From: Aeriscardovia sp.
Lineage (GTDB): Bacteria > Actinomycetota > Actinomycetes > Actinomycetales > Bifidobacteriaceae
Direction of reading: 5' to 3'
Assembly (NCBI GenBank): GCA_017538895.1
Contig: JAFYHY010000029.1
Coordinates: 62,001 to 126,000, forward strand
Length of the DNA stretch: 64,000 nucleotides
The notes under the pieces are model-generated. The model was given only the letters and a program-made list of their open reading frames with translations, had not been told where the DNA came from and did not search any database. This document shows, one piece after another, positions 45,400-54,028 of the stretch. The number at the start of each line of letters is the position of its first letter. Position 1 is the stretch's first letter. Made by a program: the position numbers and the translations under genes.

Positions 45400-46986
45400 T
45401 TATTTCTTTTTTTTACTATTTTTATGTTGTTGTAAATGGATTTGACGTTGTTGTTGATCATAGGTTAATCGTTCTTGTAATAGTGGACGTATTTCTTCTG
45501 GGTCGACCCCCATTTCTTTCATTCGTTGACGTCGTTCTGATATAGCTTGTTCAAGCCATGCTTTATCAGATTCACTATGTTCATCGTTTGCTAGGACTCC
45601 AAGTAAACGGATAATGAGTGATTCATTTGAGAATAATGAATGGCTTTTAACACCACGTTTTTCTAGTTCTTCTATCCACCGTGTACGTCGTTCAAGAATG
45701 TCTTCTTCATGAAGAACTTTTGATGCTTCATGATGCTGTCGAATAATATCTTTGGTTTTTTTCGGTTCTTTGACCATGGCACGAACTGCGTCTACAGGAT
45801 GTTCATCAGCTAATGACATCAGTATTTGAGAGATGAGTGGCATGATCAGCACAGTGATTGCGCCAGCTGAATCGAGTGTTGATGCGACAGCAGAGTCCAT
45901 TGTTTTAGCTGCAACAGCGACGTTTGTAACCGCCACAATGACTGGTAATGCGGTTGTACAGTATGCTGCTACAGCTAATTTACTATGTGTTGACATACGA
46001 CGCGTGGACTGATGTAAATCGAGTGAAATATATACAGGGATTGCACGAACCATGATTAGAATGGCAACGAATCCAAGAAGTAATGTTGGTTCTGTAATGA
46101 CTGCTTTAATATTAATGCTACAGCCAGAAACAACAAAGAAGATTGGGATTAAAAAACCGTTGGCAATACCGTCAATTTTAGAGTCAAGAATTTCATCGCC
46201 GTCTGGTAATAGATATCGTAAAACGAATCCAGCTGCGAATGCTCCAAGAACGCTATCAAAGTTAAATACTGCCGAAAGGGTTACCAGACTGACTAAGAGG
46301 AAAACCGTAGCACGAACAGTTAATCGAGGGGTTAATCCAGTTTCTTCACTGTCATAGTTTAAGAATGAGATAACATGTCTACCGATAGCGAACATTACTT
46401 TTGGTAGAAGTGCAGCAAGAAAACAGATAACGATGAAAATCAGTAGCGTTAAGATAGTTTGCCATTTAGCGCGTGTAGATAACAGGATAGCCATGGCGAG
46501 TACTGGCATGAGTTCACCCCACATGCCGTATGCTACGGTCGCTGTGCCAACAGTTGTTCCTACAAGTCCTTTTTCAGACAAAATCGGCATTAATGTGCCT
46601 AAAGCTGTTGACGTTAAAATGATGGATGCTGAAATGCCAGTTAGATTCCATTGACCAAAGAACGGTAAGACTACAACACAAAGCATTGCAATAGCAAACG
46701 TAAACATCCATGTTAAAAGTCCACGTTTACTTTGTTGACCGCGAATCATGGCAGGATCAATATCATAACCAGCAAGAAGAAAAAGAAATGCTAAACCTAA
46801 TTGGCTAATAAGAGTAATAGCTGGAGTGAGTGTGATCCATCTTAAGAGGTGAGGACCACACACTGCTCCAGCTAGAAGTAAAACTACTGCTTCTGGCAAG
46901 GGGCGTCCTGGAATCAACTGTGTCAGTAAGGGCAAAATAAAAGTTGCTAAAAGGATAACAGTGAGTGAGGTGAGGCTTGCCGCCAC
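45400..46986 (-). CDS. Cation/proton antiporter (CPA2, KefB/NapA-like)
   Basis: Membrane protein of 528 residues: about 390 residues of hydrophobic segments followed by a 130-residue charged cytoplasmic tail. Family features include PLPEAVVLLLAGAVCGP near the start, LAFLFLLAGYDIDP (acidic residues of the ion path), TSTALGTLMPIL and GAFAAGFVLRYLLPDG. No RCK nucleotide-binding domain is seen; the tail is helical and charged. It probably exchanges Na+ or K+ for H+. It is inserted between yidC and jag, which are normally neighbours. GTG start, 6 bp from the yidC stop, so it is cotranscribed with yidC. Confidence 0.88.
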   Translation of the reverse strand: MAASLTSLTVILLATFILPLLTQLIPGRPLPEAVVLLLAGAVCGPHLLRWITLTPAITLISQLGLAFLFLLAGYDIDPAMIRGQQSKRGLLTWMFTFAIAMLCVVVLPFFGQWNLTGISASIILTSTALGTLMPILSEKGLVGTTVGTATVAYGMWGELMPVLAMAILLSTRAKWQTILTLLIFIVICFLAALLPKVMFAIGRHVISFLNYDSEETGLTPRLTVRATVFLLVSLVTLSAVFNFDSVLGAFAAGFVLRYLLPDGDEILDSKIDGIANGFLIPIFFVVSGCSINIKAVITEPTLLLGFVAILIMVRAIPVYISLDLHQSTRRMSTHSKLAVAAYCTTALPVIVAVTNVAVAAKTMDSAVASTLDSAGAITVLIMPLISQILMSLADEHPVDAVRAMVKEPKKTKDIIRQHHEASKVLHEEDILERRTRWIEELEKRGVKSHSLFSNESLIIRLLGVLANDEHSESDKAWLEQAISERRQRMKEMGVDPEEIRPLLQERLTYDQQQRQIHLQQHKNSKKKK

Positions 46987-46992
46987 AGTAAT

Positions 46993-47979
46993 TTACTTGC
47001 CTTTCTTCTTTGATTTACGACGCATAGGTTGTGCTCGTTGGTAACCACCATTCTGAGAACGTTCTTCTGCAGCAGCTTGTGCAGCAGCTAATTGTTCTTC
47101 TTCGATTGTTGGAAGTCCTTCACGTTCGCGACGTGCTACCTCACGAGCATGTTCTCGAGCTTCTTTACGTTCAGCTGCGATCGATCCAGGTGTTGGGTAA
47201 CGGTTAACTTGATAAATCGTCTGTAAAACGGACCAAATGTTGCTGGTTAACCAGTAAAGAAGAACACCGAATGGAGCAACAGCACCAGAGAAGATATAGA
47301 GAAGTGGCATGCCGATTGCCATTCCCATTTGTGTACGTCGATTACGACCACTCATTTGAGAACGAGGCGTATTGTGCTGCATGTTATAGAACGTCATATA
47401 GAACATCGTGGCGCACATCAGAAATACGAAGATGCCTACAGTCCATTTTCCGTTGCCAGTTGCAGTATTAAACAATGCTGATAAACGTACATTAATAAAA
47501 ATTGTATTTTCAATTTGAGAAGCAATTGAACGACTGAAAGCACCAATTGGCGCCATTTTACCTTGTGCAATTTCAGATAAACCAAATAAAACATCATACA
47601 AAGCAAGGAAAACAGGTGCTTGGATAACCATTGGAAGACATGATCCTAATGGATTGGAACCATTTTCTTTGTAAAGTTTCATTGTTTCACGTTGCATTGC
47701 TTCTTGAGAAGCTGGGTCTTTTCTTCCCTTATATTTGTTCTGAATGCGGCGTAATTCTGGTTGAATAGCTTGCATTTTTGCCATTGAACGCATCTGTTTG
47801 GTATACAACGGGAAAATGCATGCACGAACAAATAAAGTAAGAAAAATAATACTTAAACACCATGCAAACCCAGAGCCATCACTCATACCGCAATGAACAA
47901 AAATCCAATGGAACGCCCACATAATCCATGAAATCAGCCATTCCAATGGGTAAAAAATGGTGTAAAAGAAATGATTCAT
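46993..47979 (-). CDS. yidC: Membrane protein insertase YidC
   Basis: Oxa1/YidC-family insertase of 328 residues with five membrane segments and no large periplasmic domain, as in Gram-positives. The groove arginine is in LFVRACIFPLYTKQM, followed by the cytoplasmic coiled-coil hairpin (QAIQPELRRIQNKYKGRKD). The C-terminus is basic (RRKSKKKGK), as in ribosome-binding YidC forms. The start overlaps the yidD stop by 4 bp. It acts with Sec and SRP or alone on small membrane proteins. Confidence 0.96.
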   Translation of the reverse strand: MNHFFYTIFYPLEWLISWIMWAFHWIFVHCGMSDGSGFAWCLSIIFLTLFVRACIFPLYTKQMRSMAKMQAIQPELRRIQNKYKGRKDPASQEAMQRETMKLYKENGSNPLGSCLPMVIQAPVFLALYDVLFGLSEIAQGKMAPIGAFSRSIASQIENTIFINVRLSALFNTATGNGKWTVGIFVFLMCATMFYMTFYNMQHNTPRSQMSGRNRRTQMGMAIGMPLLYIFSGAVAPFGVLLYWLTSNIWSVLQTIYQVNRYPTPGSIAAERKEAREHAREVARREREGLPTIEEEQLAAAQAAAEERSQNGGYQRAQPMRRKSKKKGK

Positions 47980-48326
47980 AAAATAGTCTCCTCGTGCTGA
48001 GCAGCAGCTTTCTGCTGCATCTCAAGCGCGATAATTGGTTCAGTTGTTGGTTTTTCGTGCGCCTTTGACCACGAAAATCGATAAAAAAGAGAATACTGAT
48101 GAGGGACATCATCAATACCCCCATCAGACCATGGACGGCATCGCAACAATCTTAGAAAGCCAAGAAGACCACCACGCCAAAATCCAAATCTCCGTATTGC
48201 AATTAAAGTGTATGCAGAACAACTAGGATAATACTTGCAGCATGGTGGACGATGGGCAGAAATATGTTGTTGATACCACTGCACGCTTCGTATGGCTATT
48301 CTTGCTAAACCTGACTCTGATGTCAT
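47976..48326 (-). CDS. yidD: Membrane protein insertion efficiency factor YidD
   Basis: Small protein (116 residues) with the family motif CKYYPSCSAYTLIAIRRFG and GFLRLLRCRPWSDGGIDDVP. Known to support YidC-dependent insertion. The ATG at 48326 overlaps the rnpA stop codon by 4 bp (ATGA), which decides the start over an upstream ATG at 48344. The C-terminus extends about 25 residues beyond the conserved part. Confidence 0.94.
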   Translation of the reverse strand: MTSESGLARIAIRSVQWYQQHISAHRPPCCKYYPSCSAYTLIAIRRFGFWRGGLLGFLRLLRCRPWSDGGIDDVPHQYSLFYRFSWSKAHEKPTTEPIIALEMQQKAAAQHEETIL

Positions 48327-48703
48327 TGATTTATGCTTTTCCAATTTTCACTGTCAAGCTGACGTGCAATGCGTGAAAACAGAGTTTTTATTTGCTCATT
48401 TAACGATGCAAAACTTGCATCAGGAGCAGTCTTTTTCGCGCGAAGAATCACATCACAATTTTCAGGAAGAAGTGATTCATATTGTCGGCCAAGAACACGG
48501 AAACGCCGTTTCACAGTATTCCTTACAACAGCATTACCGACGGAATTCGCCACTGCGAGTCCCAGGCGTGGAGCAGAAGACTTAGCATGTTGAATACTCT
48601 CCTGCTCACGTGTTGCATAATGCGCGACAACATCCGCACTGGAAACTCGGTGGCGTACACGCAAGACACTGACGAAATCAGAATGATTTCTAAGTCGTTC
48701 CAC
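48323..48703 (-). CDS. rnpA: Ribonuclease P protein component
   Basis: Protein subunit of RNase P (126 residues), which helps the RNA subunit mature tRNA 5' ends. The RNR motif is present in VGNAVVRNTVKRRFR, and the N-terminus MERLRNHSDFVSVLR is typical. It follows rpmH by 50 bp and overlaps yidD, the conserved rpmH-rnpA-yidD-yidC order. Confidence 0.96.
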   Translation of the reverse strand: MERLRNHSDFVSVLRVRHRVSSADVVAHYATREQESIQHAKSSAPRLGLAVANSVGNAVVRNTVKRRFRVLGRQYESLLPENCDVILRAKKTAPDASFASLNEQIKTLFSRIARQLDSENWKSINQ

Positions 48704-48753
48704 GCTGTTTGCCCAAGTCTCTCTATTTATTTAATAACCGCAACAATATCGAC

Positions 48754-48888
48754 TCAGGCGCTAAGAACCTTACGACCCTTAGCACGACGACGGTTAATGA
48801 CAGCACGACCAGAACGAGTACGCATGCGCAGACGGAATCCGTGCTTCATATGACGACGATGATTGTTTGGCTGAAATGTCCTCTTCAT
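48754..48888 (-). CDS. rpmH: Ribosomal protein bL34
   Basis: 44 residues; begins [18 protein letters not shown] and ends [13 protein letters not shown], a perfect bL34. AGGAG lies 9 bp before the ATG. First gene of the minus-strand block running towards parB, divergent from dnaA across the upstream origin region. Confidence 0.98.
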   Translation of the reverse strand: MKRTFQPNNHRRHMKHGFRLRMRTRSGRAVINRRRAKGRKVLSA

Positions 48889-49171
48889 TTTCAAACGCTC
48901 CTAATGACCATGGTGAACCATGAGCTTCTTCTCATGGCACAAGCTATAAGATAATTACACGACATCGACCGGACAGTCAAAATAAAAAGAATAGTTTTCC
49001 ACACTTTTTCACATATTCACAAAGTTTTCCACGAAAAATAAAATATTAACAATTTACTATTTTTCAATTAAAAACAGTGCAGAATGTTCTTTTTGTCACA
49101 GTATTAGCGCACAATCATATGTGGAAAACTTTGCAATATCCTCGATACTTATTTTGTTCAAGGAGCCCACT
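48889..49171. other. rpmH-dnaA intergenic region with DnaA boxes
   Basis: Holds the divergent promoters of rpmH and dnaA and three DnaA-box-like sequences: TTTTCCACA at 48995-49003, TTTTCCACG at 49025-49033 and an inverted copy at 49120-49128 close to the dnaA start. These suit DnaA autoregulation or a bipartite origin. A small hairpin (48918-48937; CCATGAG/CTCATGG) lies in the rpmH leader. Confidence 0.75.
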
Positions 49172-50719
49172 ATGTCTGATGCATCACAAGAAGCTCGATC
49201 TCTTTGGAATAATGCACGTCGTCTTTTGTCTGCAAATCCAAATCTTACTCCAAGAAGTCTGAGCTTTATCCAAGATGTAGAACCAGATGTAGTGTTTGAT
49301 TCTCGCATTGTTTTAACTGTTTCAAGCGATTCTATTCGTGTCAGTATTGAGAATGATCTTAATCAACCATTGTTAGCTGCGTTAGAACAAGCTGCGCAAC
49401 ATCCAATGGGCTATTTGATTTCTGTTCGTGCAAAGCAACGTTCTTCTTCTGCAGCTCGTTTTGCACGTGCTGCTCAGCAACAAGTTCTTGATATGCCTCC
49501 AGCGCAAATTACTGTTCCAGCTCCTCAGAAGCATCACACAGGACCATATGTTTCTTCATTATCTGATAAAGAATATGGTCAGCCTTCTTTTGATGGTGGT
49601 GTGCAACAAAAACGTCAAGATTCAACGCATCATAGTCGAAGCAATTCAACTCGATCACGAGCTAATACACATCCTCGCGATGCTGAAACGCATTTAAATA
49701 CTGAAGATCGTTTTGAGAATTTTGTTGCTGGCCCTGCAACAAAAATGGCTAATGCCGCTGCTCAAGCAGTTTCAGAACAACCAGGTGAAGTGTATAACCC
49801 ATTGTTCATTTATGGAGGTTCTGGACTTGGAAAAACTCATTTGCTTAATGCAATTGGTAACGAAGTTCGACTAACTGATCCTGAAAAACGTATTTATTAC
49901 ACGACGGCAGAAGAATTTACTAATGAATTTATTAATGCCTTGCAAACATCACGGGGACAAGAATTTAACAGTAAATATCGTTCATATGACGTTCTTTTAA
50001 TTGATGATATTCAGTTCTTAGGCATGGGTAATCGTGTTGAGACACAAGAGGCATTCTTTAATACATTTAATGCGCTTTATCGGGATAATAAGCAGATAGT
50101 TATTACGTCTGATGTTGCTCCTCGTCAATTGAATGGTCTTGAGAAACGTATGATTACTCGTTTTGAGCAAGGTCTTACTGTTGATGTTCAGCCTCCTGAG
50201 AAAGAAACACGTATCGCTATTTTGCGTATGAAAATTGAAACGTCACGCTTTAAAGTAACTATTTCGCCAGAAGTAATCGATCTCATTGCTGATCAAGTCA
50301 CCGATAATATTCGAGAATTAGAGGGAGCTTTAACTCGTATTGTCGCTATGGCAAGTTTAAATAAGCAGCCTGTTACTGTTCAGTTAGCTCAGCAGACATT
50401 GCAAGATTACTTTGTTCAAAATATAGAAGTAACGCCGCAGGATATTATTGCGCTGACAGCCCGTTATTTCCAATTAGACTTTGCTTCAATTGTTTCCACT
50501 AAGCGACAAAAGAAAATTGCGATGGCACGCCAAATTGCAATGTATATTTGTCGTGAAATGACTGGATTATCACTATCAAGCATTGGCGAAGTGTTTGGCG
50601 GCAAAGATCACACAACAGTAATTCACTCGTGCAAAAAAGTTAGTTCAGAAATGGCTGAAAAACGCGAAGTTTATAACTATGTTACTGAATTAACTAGTAA
50701 ACTAAAGAAAAAGCACTAA
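49172..50719 (+). CDS. dnaA: Chromosomal replication initiator DnaA
   Basis: AAA+ initiator of 515 residues. Domain I at the N-terminus, a low-complexity domain II (about 90-180), then the ATPase domain with Walker A GGSGLGKTHLLNA and Walker B LLIDDIQFL, and C-terminal DNA-binding domain IV with GKDHTTVIHSCKKV. The ATG at 49172 has AAGGAG 6 bp upstream; a longer frame from 49121 has none. It binds the DnaA boxes on either side of its gene. Confidence 0.97.
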   Translation: MSDASQEARSLWNNARRLLSANPNLTPRSLSFIQDVEPDVVFDSRIVLTVSSDSIRVSIENDLNQPLLAALEQAAQHPMGYLISVRAKQRSSSAARFARAAQQQVLDMPPAQITVPAPQKHHTGPYVSSLSDKEYGQPSFDGGVQQKRQDSTHHSRSNSTRSRANTHPRDAETHLNTEDRFENFVAGPATKMANAAAQAVSEQPGEVYNPLFIYGGSGLGKTHLLNAIGNEVRLTDPEKRIYYTTAEEFTNEFINALQTSRGQEFNSKYRSYDVLLIDDIQFLGMGNRVETQEAFFNTFNALYRDNKQIVITSDVAPRQLNGLEKRMITRFEQGLTVDVQPPEKETRIAILRMKIETSRFKVTISPEVIDLIADQVTDNIRELEGALTRIVAMASLNKQPVTVQLAQQTLQDYFVQNIEVTPQDIIALTARYFQLDFASIVSTKRQKKIAMARQIAMYICREMTGLSLSSIGEVFGGKDHTTVIHSCKKVSSEMAEKREVYNYVTELTSKLKKKH

Positions 50720-51170
50720 GGTATACAGTAATATATACTTTATTCACAATAAAATGCGATTCAAAGATTGTTGAAAACTAAAAAGAGTGCTACAATTTAC
50801 CATTTTCTAAATTAACTTATACACATAGTTATCCACATATATGCGTTTCTGCTGTGCAAAAGTGCGTAATTTCGGTGGATAAAGTGTGATTTAAATGTGC
50901 AAAAGTTAATTTTTTGGTGGATAATTTTTTTAATATTTTTTTAATGTTAATAACTAGGGTGTTTTTCCACACTAATTCACAAAGTTATCCACCGACAATA
51001 TATCGTCTCAGGCATTGTCCCAGCTTAAATTCACAAAGTTATCCACTTTTCCACCGACCCTATTACTACTAATATAAAGAATATTTTTTATGTAATAGCA
51101 TCATTAATATTCCAAGAAGCTTCTTTGATTAAGTAAACTGGTAATCAGGAAAAATCAACAGGAGGATATA
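50720..51170. other. oriC: Origin of replication (oriC) between dnaA and dnaN
   Basis: 450 bp without a gene, rich in DnaA boxes: TTATACACA (50817-50825), TTATCCACA (50829-50837), inverted TTATCCACC at 50874-50882 and 50916-50924, TTTTCCACA (50963-50971), TTATCCACC (50985-50993) and TTATCCACT (51039-51047). TGTGCAAAAGT followed by GGTGGATAA occurs twice in tandem (period about 42 bp). A stretch of almost pure A+T (50919-50957) is a good DNA-unwinding element. Position between dnaA and dnaN is the usual actinobacterial oriC. Confidence 0.88.
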
Positions 51171-52295
51171 ATGAAAGTCGAAGTTAACACAGCAGCTTTA
51201 GCAGATGCCACAGAGTGGGCAAGTCACGTTATTCCAGATCGTCCACCTCATCCTGTCCTCACAGGAATTAAAATTCATGCTGAAACTGGATTAATGCAAC
51301 TTTCTACTTTCAACTATGAACAATCAGCACGTTGCCAAATTGATGCTGGTGTTGATGAAGAAGATACTATTGTTGTTCCAGGTAAACTTTTAGCTCGTAT
51401 TGCTAAGGTTCTCCCAGCTGAAACAGCTTATCTTTCTACTGAGGGTTCCCGTTTAAATATCTCTTCTGGAAATACTGTATTTAATCTTCAGCTAATGAAC
51501 GAAACTGATTATCCTGAACTTCCTGCTGTTCCTTCTATGCTTGGTAAAATTGATGGCCATACTTTCCGTACAGCAGTAGAACAAGTTATCATTGCTGCTT
51601 CACATGACGAGACTCGTACAGTATTAACTGGTATTCGAATGATTTTTAAGGGAGATCAAGTTACTTTTTCAGCAACAGATCGATTCCGACTTACTCGTTC
51701 AACTTTTGATTGGACACCAGAAGATTCATCCATTGATATTACAGCCATTGTTAAAGCACAGGTTTTGAAGGATATTGCTAATTCTATTGAGCCAGCACAA
51801 AGCGTCGTTATTGGTTTTAATGAGAATAATGATAATCTCTTAAGTTTTAGTAATGCAGGACGCGTAAAGACTTCTGTTATTATTTCTGGTACTTTTCCTA
51901 ATGTTGATCGACTTTTTGCTGACAGCTATCCAATGCATACAGTTCTGTCTCGTAATGAACTAATTGAAGCATTGAACCGTGTTACTCTTGTTGCTGAACG
52001 TGATGCACCGATTCGTATGGAATTTACTGGTGACGATGTTCGTCTGTCAGCTGGAACAGTAGATGAATCTCAAGCAAGTGAAATTATTCCTGCTGATTTT
52101 GATGGCGAACCTATTACTGTAGCTTTTAATCCTAAATACTTATTAGATGGATTGAAAGCAATCCCAGATCCTTTTGTCTGTATGAAAATGACTACAGCGT
52201 TGAAAGCAGTCGAATTCAATGGTCAACGTGAAAAAGATGATGAGCCGCTTCTTGGATATCGTTATTTGTTAGTTCCAATGAGATATATTGGTTGA
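51171..52295 (+). CDS. dnaN: DNA polymerase III beta sliding clamp
   Basis: Clamp of 374 residues with three similar domains; it tethers the replicative polymerase to DNA. Recognised by the N-terminal region (EWASHVIPDRPPHPVLTGIKI), GKLLARIAKVLP and the C-terminal YLLVPMRYIG. AGGAGG precedes the ATG. recF follows closely. Confidence 0.97.
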   Translation: MKVEVNTAALADATEWASHVIPDRPPHPVLTGIKIHAETGLMQLSTFNYEQSARCQIDAGVDEEDTIVVPGKLLARIAKVLPAETAYLSTEGSRLNISSGNTVFNLQLMNETDYPELPAVPSMLGKIDGHTFRTAVEQVIIAASHDETRTVLTGIRMIFKGDQVTFSATDRFRLTRSTFDWTPEDSSIDITAIVKAQVLKDIANSIEPAQSVVIGFNENNDNLLSFSNAGRVKTSVIISGTFPNVDRLFADSYPMHTVLSRNELIEALNRVTLVAERDAPIRMEFTGDDVRLSAGTVDESQASEIIPADFDGEPITVAFNPKYLLDGLKAIPDPFVCMKMTTALKAVEFNGQREKDDEPLLGYRYLLVPMRYIG

Positions 52296-52299
52296 TTCT

Positions 52300-53421
52300 A
52301 TGGCAGATTATGTATCAAGGCTTGCTTTAGATCATGTTCGATCATGGTCAAGCCTTGTACTTGATTTCGATCCTGGTGTGACGGTCCTTTTAGGGCGCAA
52401 TGGTATTGGTAAAACTAATGTTGTTGAAGCACTTGAGTTCTTGTCAATTGGCTCATCTTCTCGATCATCATCATCAAAATTTTTGATACAAAAAGGACAA
52501 TCAGCAGCAACAATTCGTGCTCGCGCTGATGTACGATCGGGATCTCATATCATGCAGGTCACTATTCCTCAGCGGGGTGTATTACGATCACGTCTTGATA
52601 ACGGTAAATCACAATATTTTCGTGATATTGCTGGATTATTACGTGTTATTTCATTCTCGCCAAGTGACCAGCAATTAGCTTCTGGAGAACCAGCTCGTCG
52701 TCGTCGTTTTCTTGATCAGACCTCAATTATGATGATGCCGCAATATTATTCGCTTCTGCAGCAATGTCAGCAAATTGCACATCAACGTATTGCGGTCTTG
52801 AAACAGATTAAAGAACATACGTCAGAAAAATGGAGCGAATCTGAATTAGAAATTTGGACTGATCAGTTTATCCAGCTAGGAATAAAAATAACGCAGGCAC
52901 GAGCCCGAGCTGTGTCTGCACTCAATCCTTTATTCTCCCAACTATATAGAGATTTTTCAGGACATAATGATGAAGCACAGCTTGTATATCAACCTTCTTT
53001 GAGTGAAGTAATTCATAATGATGCGGCTCAGGAAACACTGTACCAGCAACTTCATGATCATTTCATTCGTATACAAGCAGGTGAAATTGCGAGAACTACG
53101 AATCTGATTGGACCTCAGAGAGACGAACTGCTTTTACTACTTGATGGGAATCCAGCACGCGAATTTGCCTCTAATGGCGAACTCTGGACATTAGGCTTAG
53201 CAATGCGTCTTGCTCAATTTCGGTTTATTACAGAAAATTCTTTGATAGGATACCCCATACTTGTTCTTGATGATGTTTTTGCACAGTTAGATAATAAACG
53301 ACGTGAACGTATTTTTGCTTTTGCAGAAGCACAACAACAAGTTTTTATTACTGCTGCAGCTGAAGGAGATGTTCCTCATGGGAATGGACACTATCTCAAC
53401 CTCGAAGAATTCAGCAACTGA
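52300..53421 (+). CDS. recF: Recombination mediator RecF
   Basis: SMC-like ATPase of 373 residues that helps load RecA at single-strand gaps. Walker A GRNGIGKTNVVEAL, the signature region (LGLAMRLAQFR) and Walker B PILVLDDVFAQLD are present. The ATG at 52300 is 4 bp after the dnaN stop; no clear ribosome site, so translation probably couples with dnaN. Order dnaA-dnaN-recF-dciA is conserved in actinobacteria. Confidence 0.95.
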   Translation: MADYVSRLALDHVRSWSSLVLDFDPGVTVLLGRNGIGKTNVVEALEFLSIGSSSRSSSSKFLIQKGQSAATIRARADVRSGSHIMQVTIPQRGVLRSRLDNGKSQYFRDIAGLLRVISFSPSDQQLASGEPARRRRFLDQTSIMMMPQYYSLLQQCQQIAHQRIAVLKQIKEHTSEKWSESELEIWTDQFIQLGIKITQARARAVSALNPLFSQLYRDFSGHNDEAQLVYQPSLSEVIHNDAAQETLYQQLHDHFIRIQAGEIARTTNLIGPQRDELLLLLDGNPAREFASNGELWTLGLAMRLAQFRFITENSLIGYPILVLDDVFAQLDNKRRERIFAFAEAQQQVFITAAAEGDVPHGNGHYLNLEEFSN

Positions 53422-53422
53422 T

Positions 53423-53926
53423 ATGGGAATCCCTCCAGTAGAACAGTGCCATTTAAGCGAAAAAAAGTTATCAGCAGTGATCGCTTCTCGGTATATTCAT
53501 GGTCTGTCATTATCCCAATCTGAGCGGAAACGACGTTCAGAAGAGGCCTTCTTTAACTTTGGGAAACCAGGTCGTGCTCCTAAGAAAGCATCATCATTAT
53601 TATCTCAGCTTGCGCATGATAATGGGTGGATGCCACATCTGAAAACGGCAGCATTATCATCTGAATGGGCACAAATTGTTGGTCCAGCAGTAGGGGCAGC
53701 TACCCATGTCGAATCATTTCGTGCAGGAGAATTAATTATACGTGCGTCATCAACAGCATGGCTGACTCAGCTGACTTTTATGAAACCACAATTAGAAGAG
53801 CAAGTCAGAGCCTATTTAGCTCCCATTGATATTGACAAAATTACTCTTGTTGGGCCTAATTCCTATACGTTTAAGCATGGATTATATTCAGTTCTTGGCC
53901 GTGGACCACGCGATACATGGGGATAA
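53423..53926 (+). CDS. DciA-like helicase-loading protein (DUF721)
   Basis: Protein of 167 residues. The C-terminal half is the DUF721/DciA domain (SSEWAQIVGPAVGAATHVESFRAGELIIRASSTAWLTQL), related to KH folds; DciA proteins help load DnaB helicase where DnaC/DnaI are absent. The ATG at 53423 lies 1 bp after the recF stop codon; a longer frame within recF is judged spurious. Conserved neighbour of recF in actinobacteria. Confidence 0.88.
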   Translation: MGIPPVEQCHLSEKKLSAVIASRYIHGLSLSQSERKRRSEEAFFNFGKPGRAPKKASSLLSQLAHDNGWMPHLKTAALSSEWAQIVGPAVGAATHVESFRAGELIIRASSTAWLTQLTFMKPQLEEQVRAYLAPIDIDKITLVGPNSYTFKHGLYSVLGRGPRDTWG

Positions 53927-54028
53927 AAACAAATATAAACTAACTATTACGTAATAGAAAGTTACGATACTGTAACTTTTATGTAAAGAACGCTTTTTGT
54001 ATAACAAATCTGGAATACGATAAATTTC

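Noticed and set aside
53303-53422. N-terminal extension of the DciA-like protein into recF
   Set aside because: The extra residues are a frame-shifted copy of the recF end, and a suitable ATG lies right after the recF stop.
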